64,000 nt of DNA from Melioribacteraceae bacterium (GCA_019638015.1 JAHBUP010000001.1:3504424-3568423), one strand, 5' to 3'. Counted from the first letter of the stretch, positions 25,095-34,810 are shown. Numbers and translations: made by a program. The notes: generated by a model from the sequence alone, not told the origin.

Positions 25095-25562
25095 ATGCTA
25101 GACGAATTAGATTTGACAATTTTAAGAATTCTCCAGGAAAATGGAAGAACCAAGAGAAGTGAATTGGCGGAAGCTATTGGACTCTCAATTCCTTCACTCA
25201 GCGATCGATTGAAAAAACTTGAGGAACACAAAATTATTGAAGGCTATTTTACAAAACTTAACCGTCACTCTTTTGGATATGATTTAATGGCTTTTGTTAC
25301 TGTGATTATGGAATCATCGAAATATTATGATAAGTTTGCCGAACATATCAAAAAATCTCCCGAAATTTTAGAATGCTACTCCACTCTTGGGGAAGGTTCG
25401 CACGTTTTAAAAGTGTTAGCTAAAGACACAAAAACACTTGAGGCGCTTCTCAGTAAAATTCAATCGTGGCAGGGCGTTACACGTACGGTAACAAGTTTTG
25501 TTCTCTCGGTTATTAAAGAAACGACAAGTTTAAATATACAATCAAAAAAGGAGTCAGAATGA
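25095..25562 (+). CDS. Lrp/AsnC-family transcriptional regulator
   Basis: A 155-aa regulator with an N-terminal winged helix-turn-helix ([36 protein letters not shown], residues 2-55) and a C-terminal RAM ligand-binding domain (about 65-150). Members usually form octamers and respond to amino acids. Its stop codon overlaps the glnA start by four bases, so regulator and glutamine synthetase are made from one transcript, and a role in controlling glnA in response to an amino acid is likely. The effector cannot be read from sequence. Confidence 0.92.
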   Translation: MLDELDLTILRILQENGRTKRSELAEAIGLSIPSLSDRLKKLEEHKIIEGYFTKLNRHSFGYDLMAFVTVIMESSKYYDKFAEHIKKSPEILECYSTLGEGSHVLKVLAKDTKTLEALLSKIQSWQGVTRTVTSFVLSVIKETTSLNIQSKKESE

Positions 25563-26977
25563 GCGCATTAACCCCCAAAGATGTTGTGGCCTTCGCAAAA
25601 GGAAACAACATAAAATTTATTGATTTCAAATTCATGGATTTTCCGGGACAATGGCAGCATTTTACAATTCCGGTTCAAGAATTTAGTGAAGATACTTTTG
25701 TGAATGGATTGGGCTTTGATGGATCTTCCATTCGCGGTTGGAAGCATATTCATGAAAGTGATATGTTAATCATTCCAGATGCGAATACAATGTTTGTTGA
25801 TCCTTTTATTGCTTCCCCAACACTATCATTAATTTGCGATGTTTATGAACCCGCTACAAAAGAAAAATATTCAAGATGTCCCCGTAACATTGTTCAGAAA
25901 GCGGAAGCATATTTAAAATCAACTGGTTTGGCTGATGTAGCCTATTTCGGTCCCGAAGCAGAATTTTTCGTTTTTGATGATGTTAAATTTGATTCAGGTC
26001 CAAACTTTGCTTTTTTTGAAGTTGATTCAATTGAAGGTAAATGGAATTCGGGACGCGAAGAGGGACCAAACTTGGGTTACAAACCTCGCTACAAAGAAGC
26101 TTATTTCCCGGTTCCCCCAACTGATAAATTGATGGACCTACGTAATGAGATGGTTGAAAATCTTATTAGTGTCGGAATAGAAGTTGAAGCCCAGCATCAT
26201 GAAGTAGCCAGCGGTGGTCAATGCGAAATTGATATGAAATATAAACCATTACTCAGAGCGGCAGATCAATTATTGATGTTTAAGTATGTGGTAAAAAATA
26301 CTGCGGTAAAGAATGGAAAGACGGTTACCTATATGCCTAAACCAATTTTTGGTGATAACGGAAGTGGTATGCACGTTCATGTTAGTTTATGGAATGGGGG
26401 AAAACCTTTATTTGCCGGCGGCGGTTACGCAGGATTAAGTGAAACGGCCCTCTACTTTATTGGCGGATTACTCAAACATGCGCCATCATTATTAGCTTTA
26501 ACAAATCCAACTACAAACTCTTACAAAAGGTTAGTTCCGGGATTTGAAGCTCCAGTTAACTTAGCCTATTCATCAAATAACAGAAGCGCTTCAATCCGTA
26601 TTCCTTACGGAAATAATCCTAAAGCAAAACGTGTTGAATTCCGATGCCCCGATCCTTCGAGCAATCCATATTTAGCATTCTCGGCAATTCTGATGGCGGG
26701 AATTGACGGAGTTCTAAATAGAATTGATCCCGGTGATCCTCTCGATAAAGATATTTATGATATGTCTCCAGAAGAGTTAAAAGACGTTCCATCAACACCC
26801 GATTCATTAGCAAGTGCGCTTCAAGCCCTCGCTGATGATCATGAGTATTTATTGAAAGGTGACGTATTTACAAAAGATGTAATTAGCACCTGGATAAATT
26901 ATAAAACCGCAAGAGAAGTAAAACCTGCGGCTCTACGACCTACACCTTTTGAATACGAAATGTACTTTGATATTTAG
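25559..26977 (+). CDS. glnA: Type I glutamine synthetase
   Basis: A 472-aa GSI enzyme making glutamine from glutamate, ammonia and ATP. It has the beta-grasp N domain ([11 protein letters not shown]), [10 protein letters not shown], the catalytic-domain blocks [19 protein letters not shown] and [10 protein letters not shown] Tyr at residue 400 ([10 protein letters not shown]) sits where GSI-beta enzymes are adenylylated, so covalent control is possible, though no adenylyltransferase gene is in this window. The start has a strong AAGGAG site and overlaps the Lrp/AsnC gene by four bases. A terminator follows. Confidence 0.97.
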   Translation: MSALTPKDVVAFAKGNNIKFIDFKFMDFPGQWQHFTIPVQEFSEDTFVNGLGFDGSSIRGWKHIHESDMLIIPDANTMFVDPFIASPTLSLICDVYEPATKEKYSRCPRNIVQKAEAYLKSTGLADVAYFGPEAEFFVFDDVKFDSGPNFAFFEVDSIEGKWNSGREEGPNLGYKPRYKEAYFPVPPTDKLMDLRNEMVENLISVGIEVEAQHHEVASGGQCEIDMKYKPLLRAADQLLMFKYVVKNTAVKNGKTVTYMPKPIFGDNGSGMHVHVSLWNGGKPLFAGGGYAGLSETALYFIGGLLKHAPSLLALTNPTTNSYKRLVPGFEAPVNLAYSSNNRSASIRIPYGNNPKAKRVEFRCPDPSSNPYLAFSAILMAGIDGVLNRIDPGDPLDKDIYDMSPEELKDVPSTPDSLASALQALADDHEYLLKGDVFTKDVISTWINYKTAREVKPAALRPTPFEYEMYFDI

Positions 26978-26997
26978 TTGTTGTTTGTTTGAAGTGT

Positions 26998-27023
26998 AAA
27001 GCCCGGTTACGCCGGGCTTTTTT
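26998..27023 (+). terminator. Rho-independent terminator after glnA
   Basis: GCCCGG and CCGGGC form a GC-rich stem with a five-base loop, flanked by AAA and followed by a run of T. The T run overlaps the stop codon of the convergent methyltransferase gene. Confidence 0.88.
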
Positions 27024-28449
27024 ATTTCGGGAAAATTATTTCTTGTGTTCGGAAAGCTCGTGGAAATTGACTTTTTAATCCCTCAGAAGACGCAGACGCA
27101 GTTCCAATAACCTGGTTTCGATATAAAACAATCTTTTGCCCAAAAGGCATAAATTCTTTGCGAATAATTCCGCCGCCAAAATAGATTTCCAATTCTTCCT
27201 TATCTATTTCAACACAATTATTTTGTGCGCTACTTCCCAGCAACTGTGCCGCCGCGGTGTGAATTTGTAACTTATCTCTTTTATCTATTGATCCAAGCTT
27301 TGAACCAATTCTCATAAAATTTTCTATTATTCCCCCATTCCAATTTCTATCGACAAAATAAACATCACCATTTTTATTTATGTACTTATAATTTTCGAAG
27401 ACCTGGTAAGGTATTGCAAATCTTTCCGAAATTTCCTTTAGGTATATTTGAATTTTGGGTTGGGTATGTCTTATAAACTCATGCTTCTTTTCTTTGGGAG
27501 AGTATTTTTGATTTGCCTCTGTATCATCAGTCTTAACTAGCTTGGCAACAAAGAAACCTTCCGAGTGATTATCCCAGGGTAAAATTCTTCTAGTTTTTTT
27601 GAGTTCATCATTTAAGTGCTCTCCCGCATATTTTGTAAATCCATCAATTGATTTTATTGGAAGATCGAACTCCAACAATTCAACTGGATATTTATTTAAT
27701 ACTTTATTCACCACATATTCATTCTCTTCCAGTGATAAGGTACATGTTGAATAAACAATTTCACCTCCAACCTTTGCCATCTTAATAGCGGCAACAAGCA
27801 GTCTAATTTGTTGTTCGGAGAGAGCTTCTGCCTTTTTAACATCCCACCAATTACTCACCTCCCCTTTTTTCTGAACAATTCCCAAAGCACTGCATGGCGC
27901 ATCGACTAAAATTTTGTCAAAGTAATTATCATAAATCTTGCTTAAAAGTTCACCTTTACCTTTAAGAACTCCTGTATTCATTGCGTTTATTTTATCTAGA
28001 TTGAAAATCAAACTTTTCATTCGCTCGAGTGAAATCTCATTTGCTACAAGTGTACCTCTATTATTCATCAACTCCGATAATTGCGTTGTTTTTGAACCGG
28101 GTGCCGCACACATATCTAACGTAACATCATTTTCCGCGGGGTTTAATACCAATGCAGGAATCATTGAGGAGAGACTTTGTATGTAATATTGACCCAAAAC
28201 AAACTCTAGGGTTTTACCTACAATATTTTCGCCGACATTTATTTTATAAGCTTCGGGAATGTTTGGTATAGCCGATAATTCAATTCCATATTCATGCAAC
28301 GAACTTATTAAACTGTCTGAATTTTTAGATCGTGAAATGCGGAGGTAACTTTTATAATTGCTGTTAAAATAATCTTGATACTTTTGAAGGTAGTCTTCTC
28401 CAAAATTTTCAAGAATGTAATTTTTAATATTACTGCTTAATTCAATCAA
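27022..28449 (-). CDS. RsmB/RsmF-type RNA 5-methylcytosine methyltransferase
   Basis: A 475-aa SAM-dependent methyltransferase of the NOL1/NOP2/Sun family. The SAM motif LDMCAAPGSKTTQL, the DAPCSALG motif and the STCTLSLEENE motif hold both conserved cysteines of the m5C mechanism. A ~150-residue C-terminal extension (about 320-475) with a PUA-like end, as in RsmF, suggests an rRNA target (C1407-type) rather than RsmB. The exact target base is an inference. It starts one base before the stop of the small gene 28451..28876, so the two are co-transcribed; its 3' end abuts the glnA terminator. Confidence 0.87.
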   Translation of the reverse strand: MIELSSNIKNYILENFGEDYLQKYQDYFNSNYKSYLRISRSKNSDSLISSLHEYGIELSAIPNIPEAYKINVGENIVGKTLEFVLGQYYIQSLSSMIPALVLNPAENDVTLDMCAAPGSKTTQLSELMNNRGTLVANEISLERMKSLIFNLDKINAMNTGVLKGKGELLSKIYDNYFDKILVDAPCSALGIVQKKGEVSNWWDVKKAEALSEQQIRLLVAAIKMAKVGGEIVYSTCTLSLEENEYVVNKVLNKYPVELLEFDLPIKSIDGFTKYAGEHLNDELKKTRRILPWDNHSEGFFVAKLVKTDDTEANQKYSPKEKKHEFIRHTQPKIQIYLKEISERFAIPYQVFENYKYINKNGDVYFVDRNWNGGIIENFMRIGSKLGSIDKRDKLQIHTAAAQLLGSSAQNNCVEIDKEELEIYFGGGIIRKEFMPFGQKIVLYRNQVIGTASASSEGLKSQFPRAFRTQEIIFPK

Positions 28450-28450
28450 T

Positions 28451-28876
28451 TTAATAGCGGATTAGATTTAGAGTATTAAATATTTGAATGGATATTCTTT
28501 TAAATCCCTTTGGGTTTTGAAAATTTTGCTTATAGTCTATTTCCATTTTTTTTAGGAAGGAATCCAGATGCTTTTCATAATCACGGACTGCCTCATAGAC
28601 GTGTAAATCTTCAACCGGAATTTTCACAATACTCGGCTTATATCTATTAGCATACATTATAAATTTTGCTTTAAAGTGTTCATCTGTTGAAAAAAAAGTC
28701 TCTCCGGCATCATCAATTATTTGATAGCTGTTAAATAATGGAGAGGGCAAAAACAGAGTTTTGGGCGGAAGTTTTACTTCTTCTGTTTTCCAGTTACTCA
28801 TAAAATCATCGGGGAATACTTTTAATTCCTCTTTAATTTTTTCAACCCAATTTGACGCAAATTCTTTTTCTGTCAT
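28451..28876 (-). CDS. Hypothetical protein, 141 aa
   Basis: I do not recognise this family. The protein is soluble, with no signal peptide or membrane helix; it is rich in Lys, Phe and Glu, with a likely mixed alpha/beta first part (to about 95) and an alpha-helical C-terminal third. There are no cysteines or obvious catalytic motif. It is transcribed between the TolB-like lipoprotein gene and the RNA methyltransferase, with a one-base gap to the latter, so it may be functionally tied to it. Codon use and length support a real gene. Confidence 0.7.
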   Translation of the reverse strand: MTEKEFASNWVEKIKEELKVFPDDFMSNWKTEEVKLPPKTLFLPSPLFNSYQIIDDAGETFFSTDEHFKAKFIMYANRYKPSIVKIPVEDLHVYEAVRDYEKHLDSFLKKMEIDYKQNFQNPKGFKRISIQIFNTLNLIRY

Positions 28877-28904
28877 CTTTATTTATCAAATAAGAAATAA
28901 TTAA

Positions 28905-30029
28905 CTAATCAACCCAGTCCGCAATAAAAACATTAGTATCTCTAGAGGGTATTTTTTTTGTGTTTCTGTTTGAGGCAAAAACTATTTTTTTGCCATCATG
29001 CGAAAACATCGGGAAAGCATCAAATGTATCCGAGAAAGTAATTTGTTTAAGATTAGAGCCATCAGTATTGATAATAAAGATATTAAAAATTCTTCCCCCT
29101 TTATCAATTGTATGATGATTTGAGCAAAAGAGTATTTTATTACCCGATGGATGAAAATAGGGCGCCCAGTTAGCTCCAGCTAAATTTGTTACCTGCGTTA
29201 CATTTGAGCCATCAATATCAGCAATAAATATATTCAACGCTTTTGGTTCAACATATCCGTCTTTTAATAATTTTTTATAATTGTCAGCATCTTCGCCTTG
29301 TGGACGGCTTGCGCGCCATACAATTTTCTTTGAATCTTGTGAGAAAAAAGCTCCGCCATCATAACCGAGTTCATTTGTTAATTGAAGCAAATTCCCAGTC
29401 GAAATCTCATATCTCCATAATTCAATATCACCCGAGCGTGTAGATGTAAAAATAACAAATTTACCATCCGGTGAAACTGTGGCTTCGGCATCGTATCCTT
29501 TGCCCCCTATTAATACTTTTGTGTTTTTTCCATCAGAATCCGCAACATAAATATCATATGAATCAAATAATGGCCACACATATCTGCCGCCACTAAACAT
29601 TTGAGATTCGGGGCATGAATGTCCCCCCTCATGAGTTGAAGCGAAAATTATTTTTCCGTCAGGCAAAAAATAACTGCATGTTGTTCTACCCTTGCCGGTA
29701 GATACCAATTGATATTGTGTTGAATCATTTACAGGTGATCCATCAGCATTCATTATATAAATTTGGTCACATCCTTGGTTATTTATCTTACTCCAATCAC
29801 TCTGAAATATAAGCTGCTTATTATCGAAGCTCCAGTATGCTTCTGCGTTATTTCCACCGAAAGTAAGTTGTTTTATATTCTTGAAATTGGTCTCACCCGC
29901 AAATAGAAGTGAATCATCCATTTTAGAATTCAAATCATTTGGTACATTGTTGGATTTACATTGAACAAAAAGAATACTGAAGAAAAAAATTAAAAGTGAA
30001 ATGAGTGTTCTTTTAGAGAATTGATACAT
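28905..30029 (-). CDS. TolB-like beta-propeller lipoprotein
   Basis: A 374-aa exported protein. The N terminus has a basic start, a long hydrophobic stretch and a Cys at residue 24 (FVQC) that fits a relaxed lipobox. The rest consists of PD40/WD40-like propeller repeats with the recurring pattern of Asp-Gly-x-x-Ile/Val-x-Phe-x-Ser (for example SPDGKFVIFTSTRSGDIELW, HPSGNKILFCSN, SHDGKKIVFASNR), about six blades. Such TolB-like proteins bind partners at the cell envelope or survey protein stability; no partner is identifiable. It follows lgt by 14 bases, the enzyme that would lipidate it. Confidence 0.83.
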   Translation of the reverse strand: MYQFSKRTLISLLIFFFSILFVQCKSNNVPNDLNSKMDDSLLFAGETNFKNIKQLTFGGNNAEAYWSFDNKQLIFQSDWSKINNQGCDQIYIMNADGSPVNDSTQYQLVSTGKGRTTCSYFLPDGKIIFASTHEGGHSCPESQMFSGGRYVWPLFDSYDIYVADSDGKNTKVLIGGKGYDAEATVSPDGKFVIFTSTRSGDIELWRYEISTGNLLQLTNELGYDGGAFFSQDSKKIVWRASRPQGEDADNYKKLLKDGYVEPKALNIFIADIDGSNVTQVTNLAGANWAPYFHPSGNKILFCSNHHTIDKGGRIFNIFIINTDGSNLKQITFSDTFDAFPMFSHDGKKIVFASNRNTKKIPSRDTNVFIADWVD

Positions 30030-30043
30030 AGTGAGTCTTTCTA

Positions 30044-30826
30044 TTATTGATTAAGCGTTTTTCTATTACTAATGAATAGCAGCACAATCCCATAAATAAT
30101 TAAAGGAATGCTCAAAATTTGTCCCATATTTAATGTTAAATCTTCCTCAAAATAAGTTTGATTCTCTTTAATGAATTCAACGAAAAATCTAAATCCAAAA
30201 ACGGTGATCAGAAAAATGCCAAACAAATAGCCGTTTTTGAGAGTTTGATATTTCTTAAGATAAATAACAATTAAGAAAATAAAAATTAACAGATAGGCAA
30301 TTGCTTCATATAACTGGGCCGGATGCCGGGGAACATTATCAATTGCTGTAAATACGAATCCCCACTCGGCATTAGTTGGTTTGCCAATTATTTCAGAATT
30401 AAAAAGATTACCCATCCTTATAAAAAAGCCGGAAAGCGCAACTGTAATTACAATTCTATCCATCAACCATAAGAAAGTGAATTTTTTTCTTCTACTCACA
30501 AAAAGCAAGATCGCTATTATTATACCTATAGCCGCTCCGTGGCTAGCAAGTCCACCCTTCCAGACTTGTAAAATTTCGAGGGGATGATTCAAATAGTAGG
30601 CGGGGTTATAAAACATGCAATGCCCTATTCTGGCACCAAGCACAGTTCCTAAAATCATATACCAAACCAAATCATTCAAATCAGTATCGGAGCGTTGCTC
30701 CTTCTTAAATATCACACTCATTATTTGGAAACCAGTCATAAATGAGAGAGCAAAAAGTAAACCATACCACCTAATCACAAATGGACCAATTGCAAAAATA
30801 TCCGGGCTTACATCCCAATTTAACAA
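30044..30826 (-). CDS. lgt: Prolipoprotein diacylglyceryl transferase
   Basis: A 260-aa polytopic membrane enzyme that adds diacylglycerol to the lipobox cysteine. It shows the Lgt signatures: IRWYGLLFALSF in helix 1, GARIGHCMFY, the HG motif in ASHGAAIG (catalytic His), GNLFNSE and a conserved RHPAQLYEA near the end of the catalytic part. About seven hydrophobic helices are visible. The start is TTG with an AGGAAG site; the family-typical MLNWD..P.IF.IGPF follows. A propeller lipoprotein gene is immediately downstream. Confidence 0.95.
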   Translation of the reverse strand: MLNWDVSPDIFAIGPFVIRWYGLLFALSFMTGFQIMSVIFKKEQRSDTDLNDLVWYMILGTVLGARIGHCMFYNPAYYLNHPLEILQVWKGGLASHGAAIGIIIAILLFVSRRKKFTFLWLMDRIVITVALSGFFIRMGNLFNSEIIGKPTNAEWGFVFTAIDNVPRHPAQLYEAIAYLLIFIFLIVIYLKKYQTLKNGYLFGIFLITVFGFRFFVEFIKENQTYFEEDLTLNMGQILSIPLIIYGIVLLFISNRKTLNQ

Positions 30827-30878
30827 GTTGAGCTTCCTAAAAAATTAAATTATAATTAATGATCAATGGTTATCTGTT

Positions 30879-30910
30879 CAAATTTAACTAAACAAGAGTG
30901 AATAAACCAA
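30879..30910 (-). promoter_or_regulatory. Possible promoter for lgt
   Basis: On the minus strand TTG (30910-30908), 21 bases, then TAAATTTG (30886-30879) fits the Bacteroidota pattern at the long end of the spacer range. It is 53 bases upstream of the lgt TTG start. Confidence 0.4.
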
Positions 30911-30967
30911 TAGCTTGATTGCTTTATGTGGGGAAATTGAAGGCGAGCATTCAAACTTAAATTATAT

Positions 30968-30975
30968 TATATTTG
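30968..30975 (+). promoter_or_regulatory. Possible -7 promoter box for the NarL-type kinase gene
   Basis: TATATTTG lies 24-31 bases upstream of the ATG at 30999, at the right place for a -7 box. No TTG is found at the usual 19-21 base distance upstream, so this is a partial match only. Confidence 0.3.
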
Positions 30976-30998
30976 TTTTGTTCTAGAAATGTGGGCGA

Positions 30999-32222
30999 AT
31001 GAAAACATTGATCGGACCAATAAACAGTGCCATTCTTTTATTCCAGGGGCAATCATTAGATTTGTGGAGTTCCTTCTCGAGCCTCGGGAATCCAATTTAT
31101 ATTTCAGCGGCTGTTATTTTGGTTTTCATTTTAATTTTGGTTCTCACTTATAAAGTAGTTGTAAACCCTATAACCAATACGTTAATCAAAGAAAAAGAGG
31201 AATTGGAATTAAGATCAGCAAAGTTAATGGCTCAATTTGCTGAACTTGATCCGGATCCCCTCTTAAGAATAGATTCTGATGGCAAGATAATAGAATCAAA
31301 TAATGCTGCATTAAAAGTTTTTCAACAGAGTGAATTGAAATTCAAAAAAATTGACGAGTTTCTTCCATTCTTTAATTTTGATCTTAAAAAATTCATAGAT
31401 ATAAATGGTAATATTTCTCATACCACAAAACTAAATGACCGTTATTATTTGCTTCTCCTTAGAGGGGAGGCGGAATTAAAATTTGCTCAACTGTTTTTTA
31501 GAGATATAACTGGATTGGTCGAAATTGAAGATAGAATGACTCATTATCAAAAACGATTAAGAGAGTTATCTGATCACATTCAATCGTCAATTGAAGATGA
31601 AAGAACAAGAATTGCGAGAAATTTACATGATGGTATTGGACAAAATTTATCCCTACTTCGGATAAATTTATTAAAACTTAAGGATAGGGATAATGGACTA
31701 GAACATCATGAAATAGATGATGCGATTGTTAGTCTGGAAGAAGCTATTTCTGAATTAAAAAACATTTCCTATTCATTAAAGCCAAAATTGTTGGAAGAGT
31801 TAGGATTAGGTGTTTCGATTAGCAACTTAGTAAATAGAACCACCTACCATTCTGGCGTGAAGTCAGAGTTTCAAGTGGTTGGTAAAGAAGTAAGAATAGA
31901 GAATAAACTTGAGATAACTGTTTTTAGGGTTGTTCAGGAAGCACTGAACAATATGATCAAGTATTCCAATGCGTCTAATTTTAGTGTACAGGTGATTTTT
32001 GAACCATTACATTTGAAATTGATAATCGCTGATGATGGAACTGGTTTTGACTTTAAAGAAGTCATAAAAAAAAGAGGAAATGAAAAAGGAATGGGCTTAT
32101 TTAATATGATGGAACGAATTGAAGCTCTGGGTGGAATTTTTAAAGTTGAATCATCCAGCGACACTGGAACTTTAATAATTGCAGAACTACCAATTAGAGA
32201 GTTAAAATATGCAACAAGCTAA
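30999..32222 (+). CDS. NarX/DesK-type sensor histidine kinase with PAS domain
   Basis: A 407-aa kinase of the HisKA_3 class. One membrane helix (about residues 32-54) is followed by a PAS-like domain (about 70-175), a coiled coil, a HisKA_3 dimerisation domain with H210 (RNLHDGIGQNL) and a CA domain with N box (VQEALNNMIKYSNA) and ADDGTGFD and GMGLFNM motifs. No large external sensor exists, so the signal is likely membrane-proximal or cytoplasmic through PAS. Its 3' end overlaps the NarL-type regulator gene by 14 bases; these are a cognate pair. Confidence 0.92.
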   Translation: MKTLIGPINSAILLFQGQSLDLWSSFSSLGNPIYISAAVILVFILILVLTYKVVVNPITNTLIKEKEELELRSAKLMAQFAELDPDPLLRIDSDGKIIESNNAALKVFQQSELKFKKIDEFLPFFNFDLKKFIDINGNISHTTKLNDRYYLLLLRGEAELKFAQLFFRDITGLVEIEDRMTHYQKRLRELSDHIQSSIEDERTRIARNLHDGIGQNLSLLRINLLKLKDRDNGLEHHEIDDAIVSLEEAISELKNISYSLKPKLLEELGLGVSISNLVNRTTYHSGVKSEFQVVGKEVRIENKLEITVFRVVQEALNNMIKYSNASNFSVQVIFEPLHLKLIIADDGTGFDFKEVIKKRGNEKGMGLFNMMERIEALGGIFKVESSSDTGTLIIAELPIRELKYATS

Positions 32223-32889
32223 TCCTATCTCAGTAATTATTGCAGATGATCATAAGCTTTTTAGAAGCGGGATTATCTCATTATTCGACGATGTTACAGA
32301 CATACTAATAATTGATGAGGCAAAAAATGGCGTTGAACTTATTGAGAAATATTTTTCCAAACGACCTGATCTGATTGTTGTTGATATTTCTATGCCCGAA
32401 TTAAATGGCGTCGACGCATTCAGAAGAATTAAACTAAAGGATAGAGAAGTAAAAGCATTATTTTTAACGATGTTTGAAGGGGAGGAATATATTTACCAGA
32501 CTTTAAAAGTGGGTGGAAAGGGTCTTCTCGGTAAAAATGTTGTTAAGGGGGAACTGATATATGCCATTAAAACTATTTACAATGGTGAAAAGTATTTCGG
32601 GAAAAATTACACTACTAATAAGCTAAAGGAATTGGAAAAGAAATATAGAATGATGGCTACCGATGACATCGAAAATCTTATAGATTTGACTATCAAAGAA
32701 AAAAGGATTTTAGAATACCTTAGCACCGGTAAAACCAGTAATGAGATTGCAACTTTAGTGGGCTTGAGTAAAAAATCAATAGACTATTACAGATCAAAAA
32801 TTATGCTTAAGTTGGACATCAGAACTTTGCCGGAACTTATTTCATTTGCAATCAAGTTCACAAATTCAAAAAAAATATTTGATAAATAA
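32209..32889 (+). CDS. NarL/LuxR-family response regulator
   Basis: A 226-aa regulator with a receiver (acidic D13-D14, phospho-acceptor D59 in VVDISMP, T87, K109) and a C-terminal LuxR-type four-helix DNA-binding domain (about 160-225, TIKEKRILEYLSTGKTSNEIATL..LSKKSIDYY). It partners the kinase whose gene overlaps its start by 14 bases. A six-to-seven-helix membrane protein follows 15 bases later and may be the same transcript. No target genes can be named. Confidence 0.93.
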   Translation: MQQANPISVIIADDHKLFRSGIISLFDDVTDILIIDEAKNGVELIEKYFSKRPDLIVVDISMPELNGVDAFRRIKLKDREVKALFLTMFEGEEYIYQTLKVGGKGLLGKNVVKGELIYAIKTIYNGEKYFGKNYTTNKLKELEKKYRMMATDDIENLIDLTIKEKRILEYLSTGKTSNEIATLVGLSKKSIDYYRSKIMLKLDIRTLPELISFAIKFTNSKKIFDK

Positions 32890-32904
32890 TTTGTAAATGT
32901 TAAG

Positions 32905-33489
32905 ATGAACCAACCACAAATAGTAATTATTATACTTTTTATGTCTATAATAGCCTGGGCGATGCCAATGATCCGGCAGGCTAATTCTAAGTTATTTTTC
33001 TACTTTTATACTATAGCTCTCGCTGATCCTATGGTTATTTTATTAGCAAATTTTAGAGTATTAAGTTCAAATGAAATTTTGGCTCTTTTTACAATATTAA
33101 ATTTCTTTTCTCTTAAGTATATCGTAGTTAATAAAAAAATATTCTATGCCTTGGCATCATTAATGATCTTACTTTATATTTTGCTTTTATTTGGTCCAAA
33201 TATATATTTTTTACATTGTATAGCTATAAGCAAGTTTTTTAATTTAATTGTATTCTTATTGTACACTCTTCGTTTTGTTGCCGCAACATCCAGAGTTAAT
33301 ATTTTTCATTTGATACTTTTGTTTTATGAGATTACAATTATTACTAAAATTGCGATTTTATTCAAAAATTCAGAAACCACATTAATTTATTTTATAGTTA
33401 CTACACTATTCCAGGTACTTATTGCAATTTGGTTTACCATATTTAAAGAAGATAACCCCAAACTGCATTTGAACCTTAGGAATATTTAG
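32905..33489 (+). CDS. Hypothetical polytopic membrane protein, 194 aa
   Basis: About six hydrophobic helices spread over the whole 194 residues; few charged residues apart from loops. I recognise no family motif. It lies 15 bases after a NarL-type response regulator in the same direction and converges on the CcmB gene with five bases between. Co-transcription with the two-component pair suggests it is a target, sensor accessory or transporter for that system, but this is guesswork. Confidence 0.65.
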   Translation: MNQPQIVIIILFMSIIAWAMPMIRQANSKLFFYFYTIALADPMVILLANFRVLSSNEILALFTILNFFSLKYIVVNKKIFYALASLMILLYILLLFGPNIYFLHCIAISKFFNLIVFLLYTLRFVAATSRVNIFHLILLFYEITIITKIAILFKNSETTLIYFIVTTLFQVLIAIWFTIFKEDNPKLHLNLRNI

Positions 33490-33494
33490 GAGAA

Positions 33495-34154
33495 TTAATC
33501 CTTCCAAATAAAATCGAATAGTAGATATGAGGCTGTTCCCATAATTACATCGTAACAAACCAGTACGAGTAATTCTGTGGAAGCAAAGTTTATTGAAGCT
33601 CCATCAGAGCTAAATTTAGTTAGCTCAAGAAGTATTAAGATTAGTGGTAATAAGATTGGAAAGGAGAGTACCGGATATAATGTACCCTTCGAACTGGCTT
33701 TTGCAATAATTGCCGCAATTATTGTTGAGGAAACCGCAATCCCGATATTTCCTAAAATTAGGGAGAGTATAAATAATCCCCAGCTTTTAATTATAAACGA
33801 TTCAAATAAAATCACAAATAAAAATGTGATTGACAGGTTCATCATGAACACCAGAATAAGATTAAATATTAACTTTCCCGAAAAGATTGTTGAGGGGGAT
33901 GCTATTAATTGCAGTGTTAATGTTGTTCCTCTCTCCTCCTCTGATACAAATGCCCGTGATAAACCGGACATCGCAGAAAAGAAAATTACTATCCAAAATA
34001 ACCCGCCGGTTAGATATTCGTTAATTTTTTCGCTACCGATAGAAAACATTATTACACTTATTGTTACAAGTATAAACATAGCCAACGCGTTTATAGCATA
34101 TCGTGTTCTAAGTTCAGATTGCCAATCTTTGAGAAATAATGCAATGCTTTTCAT
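33495..34154 (-). CDS. ccmB: CcmB-type heme exporter permease
   Basis: A 219-aa permease of the CcmB family: six hydrophobic helices and the family features near the N terminus (FLKDWQSELRTRYA; WIVIFFSAMSGLSRAF; EEERGTTLTLQLI). CcmB with an ABC ATPase (CcmA) and CcmC moves or releases heme for cytochrome c maturation. The gene overlaps the ABC ATPase gene by four bases. No CcmC, CcmE or cytochrome gene is seen here, so the rest of the pathway must be elsewhere. Confidence 0.87.
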   Translation of the reverse strand: MKSIALFLKDWQSELRTRYAINALAMFILVTISVIMFSIGSEKINEYLTGGLFWIVIFFSAMSGLSRAFVSEEERGTTLTLQLIASPSTIFSGKLIFNLILVFMMNLSITFLFVILFESFIIKSWGLFILSLILGNIGIAVSSTIIAAIIAKASSKGTLYPVLSFPILLPLILILLELTKFSSDGASINFASTELLVLVCYDVIMGTASYLLFDFIWKD

Positions 34155-34810
34155 TTTGTAGAATTTATCTTTTTATATTTTTCTAAATCTATAATTGTGG
34201 AGCAGAGAGCTAAATCGTTTTCTTCATTTGATGCGACAATTACTAAACAGTTTTTACCTGCTTCTGTAATTTTTCTATAAACTATATCTTTACCTGAGTT
34301 ATCAAGATTAGATGTGGGCTCATCAAATATCAGAAGTTGAGGGTTATGAAATAAAGCAAAAATAAATTTGAGCCTCTGTTTCATTCCGGACGAATAACCT
34401 TTTACTAAATCACCTTTTCTCTCGAACAAGCCAAAATCATTAAATAGTTGGTCTGTGTACTCTTTATAAGTCTCAACACCTCGAATTTTAGCAAAATGAC
34501 TAATATTCTCTTCGGCGGTAAATTCATCATATAAAAATAAATAGGGGGAAACAAAACCCAGATGAGTGTGAATATTTTCCGACACTATTTTTTTGTCATT
34601 CAAGATATGTAGCACTTTACCGCGTGTGGGTGAAATTAAATCTGAAATAATTTTAACGAAGGTAGATTTTCCAGAACCGTTGGGTCCGGAAACACCATAA
34701 ATATTACCCGAGTCGAATTCGAGATTGAGATCGTTAAATATCAATCTTCGACCAAAGTATTTAACCAACTTTTCGGTTCTAATATTATAGCTGTTAGTTA
34801 AAGACAACAA
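34151..34810 (-). CDS. ABC transporter ATPase (CcmA-like partner of CcmB)
   Basis: A 219-aa ABC ATPase: Walker A GPNGSGKST, Q loop region HLGFVSPYLFL, signature YSSGMKQRLKF and Walker B LLIFDEPTSNLD with a following switch region. The signature is SSGM rather than LSGGQ. The neighbour CcmB, overlapping by four bases, makes heme export/CcmA the most likely role. The start is TTG with an AAGGA site, and its first 17 bases lie within the end of the secreted metalloprotease gene, which is unusual for a ccm operon. Confidence 0.85.
   Translation of the reverse strand: MLSLTNSYNIRTEKLVKYFGRRLIFNDLNLEFDSGNIYGVSGPNGSGKSTFVKIISDLISPTRGKVLHILNDKKIVSENIHTHLGFVSPYLFLYDEFTAEENISHFAKIRGVETYKEYTDQLFNDFGLFERKGDLVKGYSSGMKQRLKFIFALFHNPQLLIFDEPTSNLDNSGKDIVYRKITEAGKNCLVIVASNEENDLALCSTIIDLEKYKKINSTK

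Noticed and set aside
33577..34161. 194-codon open frame on the plus strand opposite CcmB
   Set aside because: It is the exact antisense of the CcmB gene, has no ribosome site or family resemblance, and the opposite strand has clear CcmB motifs and coupling.
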